From Microbacterium sp. C5A9 (lineage in GTDB: Bacteria > Actinomycetota > Actinomycetes > Actinomycetales > Microbacteriaceae), in the NCBI RefSeq assembly GCF_022627955.1, contig NZ_JABXGD010000001.1, positions 186,001-250,000 of the forward strand: a stretch of DNA of 64,000 nucleotides, written 5' to 3'. Of this stretch, positions 8,539 through 16,603 are shown one piece after another (position 1 is the first letter of the stretch; the number at the start of each line of letters is the position of its first letter). Position numbers and translations under genes: made by a program. Below the pieces are notes generated by a model, which was given only the letters and a program-made list of their open reading frames with translations, did no database searches and had not been told where the DNA came from.

Positions 8539-9008
8539 CAGCAGGATCCGGTGCTCTCGTACTCGTCGATGACCGCGACCTTGTCGGCGCTGGCGCTCGT
8601 GGTGTCGAACCGGTACCCGAGCCATTCGCGCACGAGGCGGCGCGCGAGCTCGATGCCCACCACGCGCTGGCCCATCGTGAGCACCTGCGCGTTGTTCGAG
8701 AGCACCGCGCGTTCGACCGAGAACGAGTCGTGGGCCGTCACCGCACGCACGCCCGCGACCTTGTTGGCCGCGATCGCGACGCCGAGCCCGGTGCCGCAGA
8801 TGAGCAGAGCGCGGTCGGCCTCGCCGCGTGCGACGAGCTCGGCGGCGGCGATCGCGACGCGCGGGTATGCGGTGTGCCCGTCGGCGTCGACGCCGACATC
8901 CACCACCGAGGCGACGCCGGTGCTGTCCTCGAGGTCCTTCTTGAGGATCTCCTTGTAGTCGAAGCCGGCGTCGTCGCAGCCGATCACGAGGCGGAGCTGG
9001 TCGGTCAT
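8538..9008 (-). CDS. RpiB-like D-erythrulose-4-phosphate isomerase
   Basis: The product has 156 residues of the RpiB/LacAB fold with the phosphate-binding GTGLG preceded by Cys71 (LLICGTGLG). The N-terminal motif reads [10 protein letters not shown], where ribose-5-phosphate isomerases usually have SDHAGF; the DDAG form is what I recall in DerI/EryI proteins acting on tetrose phosphates. The predicted reaction is D-erythrulose 4-phosphate to D-erythrose 4-phosphate, which enters the pentose phosphate pathway. It follows the kinase gene by 10 bases and overlaps the TIM-like gene by one base. Confidence 0.8.
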   Translation of the reverse strand: MTDQLRLVIGCDDAGFDYKEILKKDLEDSTGVASVVDVGVDADGHTAYPRVAIAAAELVARGEADRALLICGTGLGVAIAANKVAGVRAVTAHDSFSVERAVLSNNAQVLTMGQRVVGIELARRLVREWLGYRFDTTSASADKVAVIDEYESTGSC

Positions 9009-9018
9009 GGTGTGCCTT

Positions 9019-10743
9019 TCAGGGGGTGACCCGGGCGAGCGAGCCGCCCAGTGCCGTGACGATGAGCGCGAACGAGACCGCGCCGGGGTCGGGGGTGCCG
9101 AGGGCCTGCTCGCCGTGGGTGCGTGCGCGGCCCATCTTCGGCAGCAGGTCGGCCGAGGCCGTCGCCGCCGTGCGCGCGGCGTCTGCGGCGTCGGCCCAGG
9201 CGTCGACGAGGGTCGCGCCCCCTGCCACCGCGGCGGAGAGGGCATCGGTGAAGGGGATGAGCGCGTCGACCATGGTCTTGTCGCCCACCTGCGCCTTGCC
9301 GTACGTCTGCACGGCGCGCACGGCGTCGGCGACGCCCGCGCTCAGCGCGTCGGCACCCGGGCGTCCCGAGTCGCCGAGATGCTCGGCGACGGCGCGCAGG
9401 ATGACTCCCCAGAGAGCTCCCGAGGTGCCTCCCGCGCGGTCGGCCCAGGCGTCGGCCGCGCGCAGGAGAGTGGTCCGGGCCCCCGCGCCCGCGTCGGCCG
9501 CGGCGGTGCCCGCATCGAGGGCCGCGTGCGAGCCGCGCTGCATGCCGATCCCGTGATCGCCGTCGCCGGCGATCGCGTCGATGCGGCCGAGTTCGTCGGC
9601 GTGCTCGTCGACCGTGGCCACGATGACCTGCAGCGCCTCGCGCACCTCGTGCGCGACGGCCTGCGAGGTCTCATCGCCCGGGGTGAGCGTCTCGTCGAGG
9701 TGGTCGACCGAGGTGACCACCGCCTGCTCGGCGGTCGCCACGGACCCTCGGCGGTAGGCGGGTGCGTCGACAGGCGTGTCCCAGAGACGCTCGAGCTCCT
9801 CGTCGAGCCAGAAGAGGGTGAGCGAGGTGCCGGCCATGTCGAAGCTGGTGCAGTACTCGCCGACGTGCGGGTCGACGAGCGAGACCCCCGCCGCCTCGAG
9901 CAGCTGCGCGATGCGCCGGTAGACGACGAACATCTCCTCGTACTTGAGCGAGCCGAGGCCGTTGAGGATCGGCACCGCGCGGGCGCCGTCGACCACCACG
10001 CCGTCGGGCACCTCGGCGAGCAGTCGCTGCACGAGCAGTTCGGCGAGCTCGTCGGCGGTGGGGATGTCGACCTCGTCGATGCCCGGCTCGCCGTGGATGC
10101 CGAGCCCGATCGCCATGCGTCCCGCGGGGACGGTGAACAGCGGTGCCGCAGCGCCGGGAAGAGTACACCCCGTGAAGGCGACGCCGAACGAGCGGGTGCG
10201 CTCGTTCGCGAGGGTCGCGACCCGGGTCACTCCGTCGAGGTCGTAGCCCGCCTCGGCCGCAGCGCAGGCGGAGCGGAACACCGTGAGGTCGCCGGCGATG
10301 CCGCGCCGGCGGTGCTTCTCGGCCGCCGGGGCGCTGACGATGTCGTCGGTGACGGCGACCGTGTGCGCGGGGATGCCCTCGCGCCGCAGCCGATCCTGCG
10401 CCGCGTCGAAGTTCAGCACGTCGCCCGCGTAGTTGCCGTAGCTGAAGAAGACGCCGCCGCCCTGCTCGGCTGCCCTGGCGACGGAGTACACCTGCTGGGT
10501 CGACGGCGAGGCGAACAGATTGCCCATCGCCGCGCCGTGGGCGAGTCCCTGGCCGACGAGTCCGCCGAACGCGGGGTAATGGCCCGAGCCGCCTCCCACG
10601 ATCACGGCGACCTGTCCCCGCGGGACGACGGTGCTGCGGACGACGCCGCCCTCGACGCGACGGACCGACCGTGCGTGCGCGGCGACGAAGCCGTCGATCA
10701 TCTCGTCGGCGAAGGCGGCCGGGTCGTTCCACAGGCGGGTCAT
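9019..10743 (-). CDS. DhaKL-type kinase, probable L-erythrulose kinase
   Basis: The product has 574 residues, an ATP-dependent fusion of a DhaK domain and a DhaL domain. DhaK features are [12 protein letters not shown] near residue 50 and His217 in GIHGEPG, the residue that binds the ketose covalently. DhaL features are GDGDHGIG and the following glycine-rich [12 protein letters not shown]-dependent members include dihydroxyacetone kinases and the tetrulose kinases DerK/LerK. The downstream LerI/DerI-like isomerases favour L-erythrulose to L-erythrulose 1-phosphate. The ATG at 10743 has no ribosome site of its own, but it overlaps the stop of a 20-codon leader ORF, so translation is probably coupled. 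Confidence 0.8.
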   Translation of the reverse strand: MTRLWNDPAAFADEMIDGFVAAHARSVRRVEGGVVRSTVVPRGQVAVIVGGGSGHYPAFGGLVGQGLAHGAAMGNLFASPSTQQVYSVARAAEQGGGVFFSYGNYAGDVLNFDAAQDRLRREGIPAHTVAVTDDIVSAPAAEKHRRRGIAGDLTVFRSACAAAEAGYDLDGVTRVATLANERTRSFGVAFTGCTLPGAAAPLFTVPAGRMAIGLGIHGEPGIDEVDIPTADELAELLVQRLLAEVPDGVVVDGARAVPILNGLGSLKYEEMFVVYRRIAQLLEAAGVSLVDPHVGEYCTSFDMAGTSLTLFWLDEELERLWDTPVDAPAYRRGSVATAEQAVVTSVDHLDETLTPGDETSQAVAHEVREALQVIVATVDEHADELGRIDAIAGDGDHGIGMQRGSHAALDAGTAAADAGAGARTTLLRAADAWADRAGGTSGALWGVILRAVAEHLGDSGRPGADALSAGVADAVRAVQTYGKAQVGDKTMVDALIPFTDALSAAVAGGATLVDAWADAADAARTAATASADLLPKMGRARTHGEQALGTPDPGAVSFALIVTALGGSLARVTP

Positions 10744-10802
10744 GCGGCGGCGCTCGCGGCGGCGTGCCGAGCGCGGGGCGCGGCGGGGATGATCTGGTCC
10801 AC
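10740..10802 (-). CDS. Short leader ORF coupled to the kinase gene
   Basis: A 20-codon frame starts at GTG 10802, five bases after a clear AGGAG (10808-10812 on the minus strand), and reads [20 protein letters not shown] before TGA. That stop overlaps the kinase ATG as ATGA. The kinase start itself lacks a ribosome site, so the short frame may serve to load ribosomes. No family is recognisable, and the peptide may have no function of its own. It lies about 28 bases after the predicted transcription start. Confidence 0.45.
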   Translation of the reverse strand: MDQIIPAAPRARHAAASAAA

Positions 10803-10836
10803 GGTGACTCCTGGCAGCGACGGCGGTCGAGGGGTG

Positions 10837-10864
10837 ACCCTAGTGTGGCAAACCGGTTGACCAA
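10837..10864 (-). promoter_or_regulatory. Promoter of the apiose-type operon with embedded operator copy 1
   Basis: On the minus strand a -35 TTGGTC (10864-10859) and a -10 TAGGGT (10842-10837) are separated by 16 bases. The AACCGGTT palindrome (10851-10858) lies in this spacer, the classic arrangement for repression by a LacI protein. The extended imperfect palindrome is TGGCAAACCGGTTGACCA at 10846-10863. Confidence 0.55.
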
Positions 10865-10913
10865 TTGCAAGCCGGTCGGCGATACATGACACCGCGGTCG
10901 CCCGCCGTCAATT

Positions 10914-10931
10914 TGCCAAACCGGTTGACCA
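10914..10931. promoter_or_regulatory. LacI-type operator copy 2 (AACCGGTT)
   Basis: TGCCAAACCGGTTGACCA has the same AACCGGTT core (10919-10926) as the copies at 10851-10858 and 4115-4122. It lies 68 bases from copy 1, about 6.5 helical turns, on the side of the divergent GntR gene. A second site allows looping or control of the GntR gene. Confidence 0.55.
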
Positions 10932-10962
10932 AAAGCGATGCCGCGATCCGCGCGACTGCCGT

Positions 10963-11712
10963 ATGTTGTCGTACATGCCCGCCTTTCCCGACGACCGCTC
11001 TTCGGAGATCACGGCCGCACTCGGCGTCCTCCCCACCGGCACCCCGGTCTCCGAGGTCGCCCGGCGCATGCTCGACCTCTTCACCGGGGGGTCGATCGCC
11101 GCCGGCACACGGCTTCCGCCCGAGCGCCAGCTCGCCACGACGCTCGGCGTGGGCCGCTCGGCGGTGCGTGAAGCGCTGGCGGCGCTGGAGATCCTGGGCA
11201 TCGTCGATGTGCGCCCCGGCTCAGGCACCTACCTGCGCGGGGCCGCGAGCGAACTGCTGCCGCAGACCCTCCGATGGGGGCTGCTGATCGGCGAGCGCAA
11301 CACCACCGAACTCCTCGAGCTGCGTGAGGGTCTCGAGATCTTCGTGGCCCGCCTCGCCGCCGCGCGGGCGGATGCCGCCGTGATCGCCCGACTCGAGAAG
11401 GACGTCGCCCGCATGCGCGAGTCCTACGACGATCTCGCCGTCTTCGCGCGTGCCGATCTCGACTTCCACCACGCGCTCGCCGAGGCGGCGGGCAACCACA
11501 CCCTCACCGACCATCTGCACGTGATCCGCTCGCTCCTTCAGGTGTACGCGGATCGCGCCGTGCACGACCGTGCGCATGCGGAGGTCGCGACAGCTGAGCA
11601 CGAGGCCGTGCTCGCCGGCGTCCGCGACGGCGACGGCGATGCCGCGGCGTCGGCCATGGCGGTGCACATGGCCACCGCGACCGCACGCCTGCTGGCCGAA
11701 CGCGCCGACTGA
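10963..11712 (+). CDS. FadR-subfamily GntR transcriptional regulator
   Basis: The product has 249 residues. The winged HTH spans roughly residues 20-85 (RLPPERQLATTLGVGRSAVREALAALEILGIVDVRPGSGTYL), and the all-helical FCD effector domain follows with LDFHHALAEAAGNH as part of its metal/ligand pocket. Start 10963 is used, but ATG 10975 is equally possible. No ribosome site precedes either, and TATGTT at 10962-10967 could be a -10 box for a leaderless message from 10975. The gene diverges from the apiose-type operon across two AACCGGTT sites and precedes a nucleoside-hydrolase-like gene by 43 bases, probably in one unit. Confidence 0.85.
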   Translation: MLSYMPAFPDDRSSEITAALGVLPTGTPVSEVARRMLDLFTGGSIAAGTRLPPERQLATTLGVGRSAVREALAALEILGIVDVRPGSGTYLRGAASELLPQTLRWGLLIGERNTTELLELREGLEIFVARLAAARADAAVIARLEKDVARMRESYDDLAVFARADLDFHHALAEAAGNHTLTDHLHVIRSLLQVYADRAVHDRAHAEVATAEHEAVLAGVRDGDGDAAASAMAVHMATATARLLAERAD

Positions 11713-11755
11713 CGGCTCACCACCGTTCACCACCCCTCACCACACCAAGGACGAC

Positions 11756-12646
11756 ATGATCAACGACGATCGACGCACTCGCCGCGTCATCATCAACTCC
11801 GACGTGAAGAACGAGGCGGACGATCAGTTCGCCATCGTGCACGCGCTTCTCTCGCACACGCTCGACGTGCGTGGTGTGATCCCCGCGCACTTCGGCACCC
11901 ACCGCACGACCGAGTCTCTCGCGGAATCGCGGGCGGAGCTCGACCTGGTCCTCGGTCTGCTCGATCTCGATCACGAGGTGCCCACGGCCGACGGGGCACC
12001 GGGGGCGCTGCCCGACGAGCAGACCGCCATCGACAGCCCCGGCGCCCGCCTGATCATCGACGAGGCGCGGCGCACCGACGCCGGGCCGCTGTTCATCGCG
12101 TTCCTCGGCCCGCTCACCGACATGGCGTCGGCGCTCCTGCTCGCGCCCGACATCGCCGACACCGACACGACCGTGATCTGGATCGGGGGACCGCCGTACG
12201 GCGACCTCGTCTCGGTCGGCTCGTGGCCCGAGTTCAATCTCCGCAACGACATCGCCTCGGCGAACGTCGTGTTCGACTCCGGCATCCGCCTCTGGCAGGT
12301 GCCCTCGAACGTCTACCGGCAGGTCAACGTGGGATACGCCGAGCTGGAGGCTCGGGTCGAGCCGCACGGCGAGCTCGGGCGCTATCTCGCCCAGCAGGTG
12401 GTCGACTTCAACTCGCGGTTCCACCGCGTGGCCGTCGAGTCGCGCTCGCTCGGGGACTCACCGGCGATCGCCCTCATGATCGACCCGTTCTGCGCCGCGA
12501 TGCGCCGGCAGGCCGGGGTGCGTTTCACGGCGGACGGGCACTATGAGCCCGCGGACCCGGAGCGCGAGATCCTGGTCGTCGAGAGCGTCGACGTGCGGTT
12601 CCTGCTCGAGGACATGTTCGCCAAGATCGCCCGGCACGCCGGCTGA
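11756..12646 (+). CDS. Nucleoside hydrolase-like N-glycosidase
   Basis: The product has 296 residues with an N-terminal metal-site segment VIINSDVKNEADDQFAIVHAL. In nucleoside hydrolases the calcium site is normally DTDxxxDD. Here the pattern is SDVKNEADD, a variant seen in a divergent branch of the family. Other family segments are GPLTDMASAL and VPSNVYRQVNVGYAEL. Family members cleave N-glycosidic bonds of ribonucleosides, but substrates of this branch are poorly known. It follows the FadR-type regulator and faces the apiose-type operon, so a role in releasing a pentose-like sugar is possible but unproven. No signal peptide; cytoplasmic. Confidence 0.75.
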   Translation: MINDDRRTRRVIINSDVKNEADDQFAIVHALLSHTLDVRGVIPAHFGTHRTTESLAESRAELDLVLGLLDLDHEVPTADGAPGALPDEQTAIDSPGARLIIDEARRTDAGPLFIAFLGPLTDMASALLLAPDIADTDTTVIWIGGPPYGDLVSVGSWPEFNLRNDIASANVVFDSGIRLWQVPSNVYRQVNVGYAELEARVEPHGELGRYLAQQVVDFNSRFHRVAVESRSLGDSPAIALMIDPFCAAMRRQAGVRFTADGHYEPADPEREILVVESVDVRFLLEDMFAKIARHAG

Positions 12647-12657
12647 CCGCGGCGGAT

Positions 12658-13623
12658 CTAGAGCGCCGCCACGATCGCGTTGTCGAGCTCGTCGGCGTCC
12701 ACGCCCGGTCGCACGGCCGCGTTCGTCAGCAGCACCCAGGCGATGCCCGCATCCGGGTGCACCCAGAACTCGGTGCCCGCCCATCCGCCGTGGCCGTAGG
12801 TGTCTCGGTCGATGAGTCCGGGGGCGCGGGAGCGCAGGTTGACAGTGAATCCCCAGTCCTGGCCCCGCTCGTCGGGGTACGGGTCGAGGCGGGGGATGCC
12901 GCCGGTGAGCGGCCGGCGCATCATGGCGAGACCCGCGGGCGACAGGATGCCGTCGCGCGAGTCCTCGTGGATGCGCAGCAGCTCGGCGCCGAGATGCAGA
13001 AGGTCCTCGGCCCGCCCGAGGAGCCCGGCGCCCGGAGCGCGCGTGGCGTGGAACCGATCGAGGTCGAGCCCGCCCGCCGCGGCATCAGGCACGCCGACCG
13101 ACTCGGCGGTGTCGAGCGTGAGTCCGATCGCGCCGATGTCATGCGCCCACTCGAAGGTGCCGGCATCCCACGTCGTGCCGGTGGCGTGTTCGATCATGGC
13201 GGCGATGCCCTCGAAGGCGAGCGTCGAGTACCGCGATGCGGTGCCCGCCGCGAAGTCGCGTCCGCGGGTGAGGAGCTCGTGACGAAGGGGTACGGCGGTG
13301 TCGAGCGGAGGCTCGGAGATCCCCGACGTGTGGGAGGCGAGATGCCACAGCCGCACGATGTCGTCGCGCGAGGCGCCGAACGCCGGCAGGGCATCGGCGA
13401 GCGGGGTGTTCGGTGTGAGCGCACCCCGTTCGATCGCTCTCATCGCCGTGATGCCGGTGAGCATCTTGGTGATCGAGAACAGCGGGTAGACGGCATCGGT
13501 CGCGGCGCCGAAGCCCTCGAGGTCGACGATGCCCTCGGCGGTCGCCATGCCGAGCACGGCGGTCGGCAGCCGCTCGGCCTGCACGTGGCGACGGGCCCAG
13601 TCGAATGCGGTGTCGAAGGTCAT
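12658..13623 (-). CDS. Serine hydrolase of the beta-lactamase/EstB family
   Basis: The product has 321 residues. The SxxK motif is SITK (YPLFSITKMLTG), the Tyr motif is RYSTLAFEG, and the third motif is GHGGWAGT near the C-terminus. This is the layout of penicillin-binding-protein-like serine hydrolases (class C beta-lactamase fold), which includes esterases and D-aminopeptidases. No signal peptide is present, so a cytoplasmic esterase is more likely than an antibiotic-degrading enzyme. The start at 13623 is the first ATG giving a normal N-terminus; the frame stays open upstream only because it is antisense to the ABC transporter. The substrate cannot be read from sequence. Confidence 0.8.
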   Translation of the reverse strand: MTFDTAFDWARRHVQAERLPTAVLGMATAEGIVDLEGFGAATDAVYPLFSITKMLTGITAMRAIERGALTPNTPLADALPAFGASRDDIVRLWHLASHTSGISEPPLDTAVPLRHELLTRGRDFAAGTASRYSTLAFEGIAAMIEHATGTTWDAGTFEWAHDIGAIGLTLDTAESVGVPDAAAGGLDLDRFHATRAPGAGLLGRAEDLLHLGAELLRIHEDSRDGILSPAGLAMMRRPLTGGIPRLDPYPDERGQDWGFTVNLRSRAPGLIDRDTYGHGGWAGTEFWVHPDAGIAWVLLTNAAVRPGVDADELDNAIVAAL

Positions 13624-13689
13624 GCGTCTCTCCCGGCGATTCAGGTCGTCGCGCTTCCGTGGCGACAGTGTTGACCCTACGATAGAAGC

Positions 13690-15465
13690 ATGGCACAGAA
13701 AGCGCTTTCCCATGCGACCGCGCTGATCGACGGACGGCATCCGGCGCGCTCCGTGCTGCGCCTGCTCGGCCGCAGGCCCTGGCGCCTCGCGATCGCCATC
13801 ACCGCCTTCGCGATCAAAGAGATCCCGATGTGGTTCCTGCCCGTCATCACGGCGGCGATCATCGACGTCGTGGCGACCGACGGCGAGGTGAGCGAGGTGC
13901 TGTGGTGGTTCGCGCTCGCCGCCGTGCTGCTGCTGCAGAACTATCCGAACCACATCATCTACACGCGCAACTTCATGACGGTGGTGCGCGATCTCGGGGC
14001 CGACCTGCGCAACGCCCTCACCGCGCGGCTGCAGAGCCTGTCGATCGGGTACCACACGCGCGTCAGCTCCTCGATCGTGCAGACCAAGGTGGTGCGCGAC
14101 GTCGAGAACGTCGAGCTCATGCTCCAGCAGGTGACCCACCCGCTGCTGTCGTCGGCCATGGTGATGGTCGGCGCGCTCGCGATGACCGCCATCACCGTGC
14201 CGCAGTTCCTTCCCGTCTACGCGCTGGCGGTGCCCATCGCCATCGGCATCCGCTACGGCATGCGCAACCGCTCGCAGCGGCGCAACGAGATCTTCCGTCG
14301 TGAGATCGAGACGCTGTCGGCCCGCGTCGGCGAGATGGCGTCGCTGATCCCGGTCACCCGCGCCCACGGGCTCGAGTCGACCGCCATCGACCGCGTCGCG
14401 GGCGGCGCCGACGGTGTGCGCCGAGCGGGCCTCGACCTCGACCTCCTGAACGGTCGGGTCGCCTCGATCTCGTGGGTCGCGATGCAGGTGCTCGGCGCCG
14501 CGTGCCTCATGCTCGCCGCCGTGTGCGCGCTCACCGGATTCCTCCCCATCACTCCGGGCGAGGTCGTGATGCTCTCGAGCTACTTCACCCTGCTGACCGG
14601 CGGGCTCACGCAGCTGCTCATGCTCATCCCCGTCGGCGCCCGTGGGCTCGAATCCGTCCGCTCGATCGCCGAGGTGCTGCAGGAGCCCGACGTCGAGCAG
14701 AACTCCGGCAAGCGGGTGGTCTCCTCCGTCACCGGGGAGATCGTGCTGGATTCCGCGACGCATCGATACGCGGATGCCGAGGAGGACGCGCTCGTCGACA
14801 TCGACCTGCGCATCGCCCCCGGAGAGACGGTCGCCTTCGTCGGCTCCTCGGGCTCGGGCAAGTCGACCCTCCTGAACCTCGTGCTCGGCTTCGTCCGGCC
14901 CTCGAGCGGGCGCATCGCGCTCGACGGTCAGGACATGCAGGAGCTCGATCTGCGCACCGTGCGCCGGTCGATCTCGGTCGTGCCGCAGGAGTCCGTGCTG
15001 TTCGAAGGCTCGATCTTCGACAACATCGCCTACGGCATGCCCGACCTCACCCCCGATCGTGTGGAGCGCGCCCTGCGCGACGCGAACGCCTGGGAGTTCG
15101 TGCGTGAACAGCCGCACGGCTGGGACACGGTCGTCGGCGAGCGGGGAGCGCGCCTCTCCGGCGGCCAGCGACAGCGTCTGGCGATCGCCCGCGCTCTCGT
15201 GCGCGACCCCCGCATCCTCCTGCTCGACGAGGCGACCAGCGCTCTCGACCCCGAGTCGGAGGGCCTGGTGAAGGACGCACTGGAACGGCTCATGCGCGGG
15301 CGCACGACGCTCGTGGTCGCGCATCGCCTGTCGACGATCCGGCAGGCGGACCGCATCGTGGTGCTCGAGCACGGCCGCATCGTCGAGCAGGGCTCGCACG
15401 ACGAGCTCCTGGCCGCCGACGGGCGCTACGCTCGGCTGCACCTGGTGCAGAGCGGCATGCGATGA
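13690..15465 (+). CDS. ABC transporter, fused permease and ATPase (exporter type)
   Basis: The product has 591 residues. A six-helix transmembrane domain occupies about residues 25-330, and the nucleotide-binding domain follows with Walker A (FVGSSGSGKSTLLN), Q-loop region VPQESVLFEG, signature LSGGQRQRLAIARAL, Walker B ILLLDEATSALD and the H-loop VVAHRLST. It would act as a homodimer or with another half-transporter in the membrane. A -10-like TACGAT (13678-13683) six bases before the ATG suggests a leaderless message. Two gene-neighbour hints (serine hydrolase, sugar oxidoreductase) do not reveal the cargo. Confidence 0.85.
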   Translation: MAQKALSHATALIDGRHPARSVLRLLGRRPWRLAIAITAFAIKEIPMWFLPVITAAIIDVVATDGEVSEVLWWFALAAVLLLQNYPNHIIYTRNFMTVVRDLGADLRNALTARLQSLSIGYHTRVSSSIVQTKVVRDVENVELMLQQVTHPLLSSAMVMVGALAMTAITVPQFLPVYALAVPIAIGIRYGMRNRSQRRNEIFRREIETLSARVGEMASLIPVTRAHGLESTAIDRVAGGADGVRRAGLDLDLLNGRVASISWVAMQVLGAACLMLAAVCALTGFLPITPGEVVMLSSYFTLLTGGLTQLLMLIPVGARGLESVRSIAEVLQEPDVEQNSGKRVVSSVTGEIVLDSATHRYADAEEDALVDIDLRIAPGETVAFVGSSGSGKSTLLNLVLGFVRPSSGRIALDGQDMQELDLRTVRRSISVVPQESVLFEGSIFDNIAYGMPDLTPDRVERALRDANAWEFVREQPHGWDTVVGERGARLSGGQRQRLAIARALVRDPRILLLDEATSALDPESEGLVKDALERLMRGRTTLVVAHRLSTIRQADRIVVLEHGRIVEQGSHDELLAADGRYARLHLVQSGMR

Positions 15466-15511
15466 CAGAGCGGCGTGCGATGACAGAGACCCACTGCCCT
15501 GAGGAGGACGG

Positions 15512-16603
15512 ATGACTTCCGACAAGACCCTGCGTGCTGCCCTGGTGGGAACCGGCGGCGTCGCGAACCTTCATGCCCAGGCCGTGGCCGCGTACCCCCG
15601 CGCCGAGCTCGTCGCCGTGGCCGACCTCGATCGGGCGAAGGCCGAGGAGTTCGCCGGCCGCTACGCCATCCCGACCGCCTACGGCGACCTCGACGAGATG
15701 CTCGCCGCCGAGAAGCCCGATGTCGTGCTCATCTGCACGCCGCCGGCGCCGCATCGCGCGCAGTCGCTCGCCGCGTTCGCCGCGGGTGCGCACGTCATCG
15801 TCGAGAAGCCCCCGGCACCCTCCCTCGACGAGCTGGACGACATGCGGGTCGGTGCCGAAGCCGCCGACCGGCAGCTCGCGGTCGTCTTCCAGCAGCGCAC
15901 GGGCACGGCAGCCGCGCACGTGCGCGATCTCCTGCGCAGCGGGGCGCTCGGGCGACCGCTCGTCGCCGTGTGCCAGACGCTGTGGTTCCGCGATGCCGAG
16001 TACTTCGCGGTGCCCTGGCGTGGCCGGTGGGAGACCGAAGGCGGTGGCACGACGCTCGGCCACGGCATCCATCAGATCGATCTGCTCGCCCATCTGCTCG
16101 GCGACTGGACCTCGGTGCGGGGCGAGCTCTGGCGCCTCGATCGCGAGACCGAGACCGAGGACGTCTCCACGGCGACGGTCGTGTTCGAGCAGGGTGTCGT
16201 CGCCCAGCTGGTCACGAGCGCGGTGTCGCCGCGGCAGGCGAGCTCGATCCGCATCGACACGCAGAAGGCGACGATCACGGTCGACCACCTCTACGGCCAC
16301 GGTCACGAGAACTGGCAGATCACGCCCGCCCCCGGATTCGAGGCCGAGGCGGACGGGTGGGCCTTCCCCGACGCCGAGGAGCGCAGCGACCATGCGCCCC
16401 TGCTGCGCGACGTGTTCGACGCGCTGATCGAGGGCGAGCCCCTTCCGGCCACGGCGGATGCTCCCGCCCGATCGCTCGAGATCGTCGCGGCGATCTATGC
16501 CTCGGCCGCCGCCGACGGCGCTGTGGTGACGCCCGAGATCCTGGCGGCGCATCCGACCCACCGGGCCGGGTTCGCGAGCCCCGTGGCCGATCTGCGCCGA
16601 TGA
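15512..16603 (+). CDS. Gfo/Idh/MocA-family oxidoreductase
   Basis: The product has 363 residues with an N-terminal Rossmann fold (ALVGTGGVANLHAQAV), the EKP motif carrying the catalytic Lys (HVIVEKPPAPS) and the C-terminal GGGTTLGHGIHQIDLL with the conserved GxxxHxxD pattern. Family members are NAD(P)-dependent sugar or inositol dehydrogenases. GAGGAGGA just before the ATG is a strong ribosome site. The stop overlaps the start of the GH43-like gene (ATGA), so the two products probably act on the same substrate. It could oxidise a sugar released by that glycosidase. Confidence 0.85.
   Translation: MTSDKTLRAALVGTGGVANLHAQAVAAYPRAELVAVADLDRAKAEEFAGRYAIPTAYGDLDEMLAAEKPDVVLICTPPAPHRAQSLAAFAAGAHVIVEKPPAPSLDELDDMRVGAEAADRQLAVVFQQRTGTAAAHVRDLLRSGALGRPLVAVCQTLWFRDAEYFAVPWRGRWETEGGGTTLGHGIHQIDLLAHLLGDWTSVRGELWRLDRETETEDVSTATVVFEQGVVAQLVTSAVSPRQASSIRIDTQKATITVDHLYGHGHENWQITPAPGFEAEADGWAFPDAEERSDHAPLLRDVFDALIEGEPLPATADAPARSLEIVAAIYASAAADGAVVTPEILAAHPTHRAGFASPVADLRR

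Noticed and set aside
9019..10743. Kinase as glycerol-pathway dihydroxyacetone kinase
   Set aside because: No glycerol dehydrogenase or PTS partner (DhaM) is nearby, and the neighbours are tetrose-phosphate isomerases.
13624..15525. Minus-strand frame upstream of the serine hydrolase
   Set aside because: Antisense shadow of the ABC exporter; the recognisable hydrolase starts at 13623.
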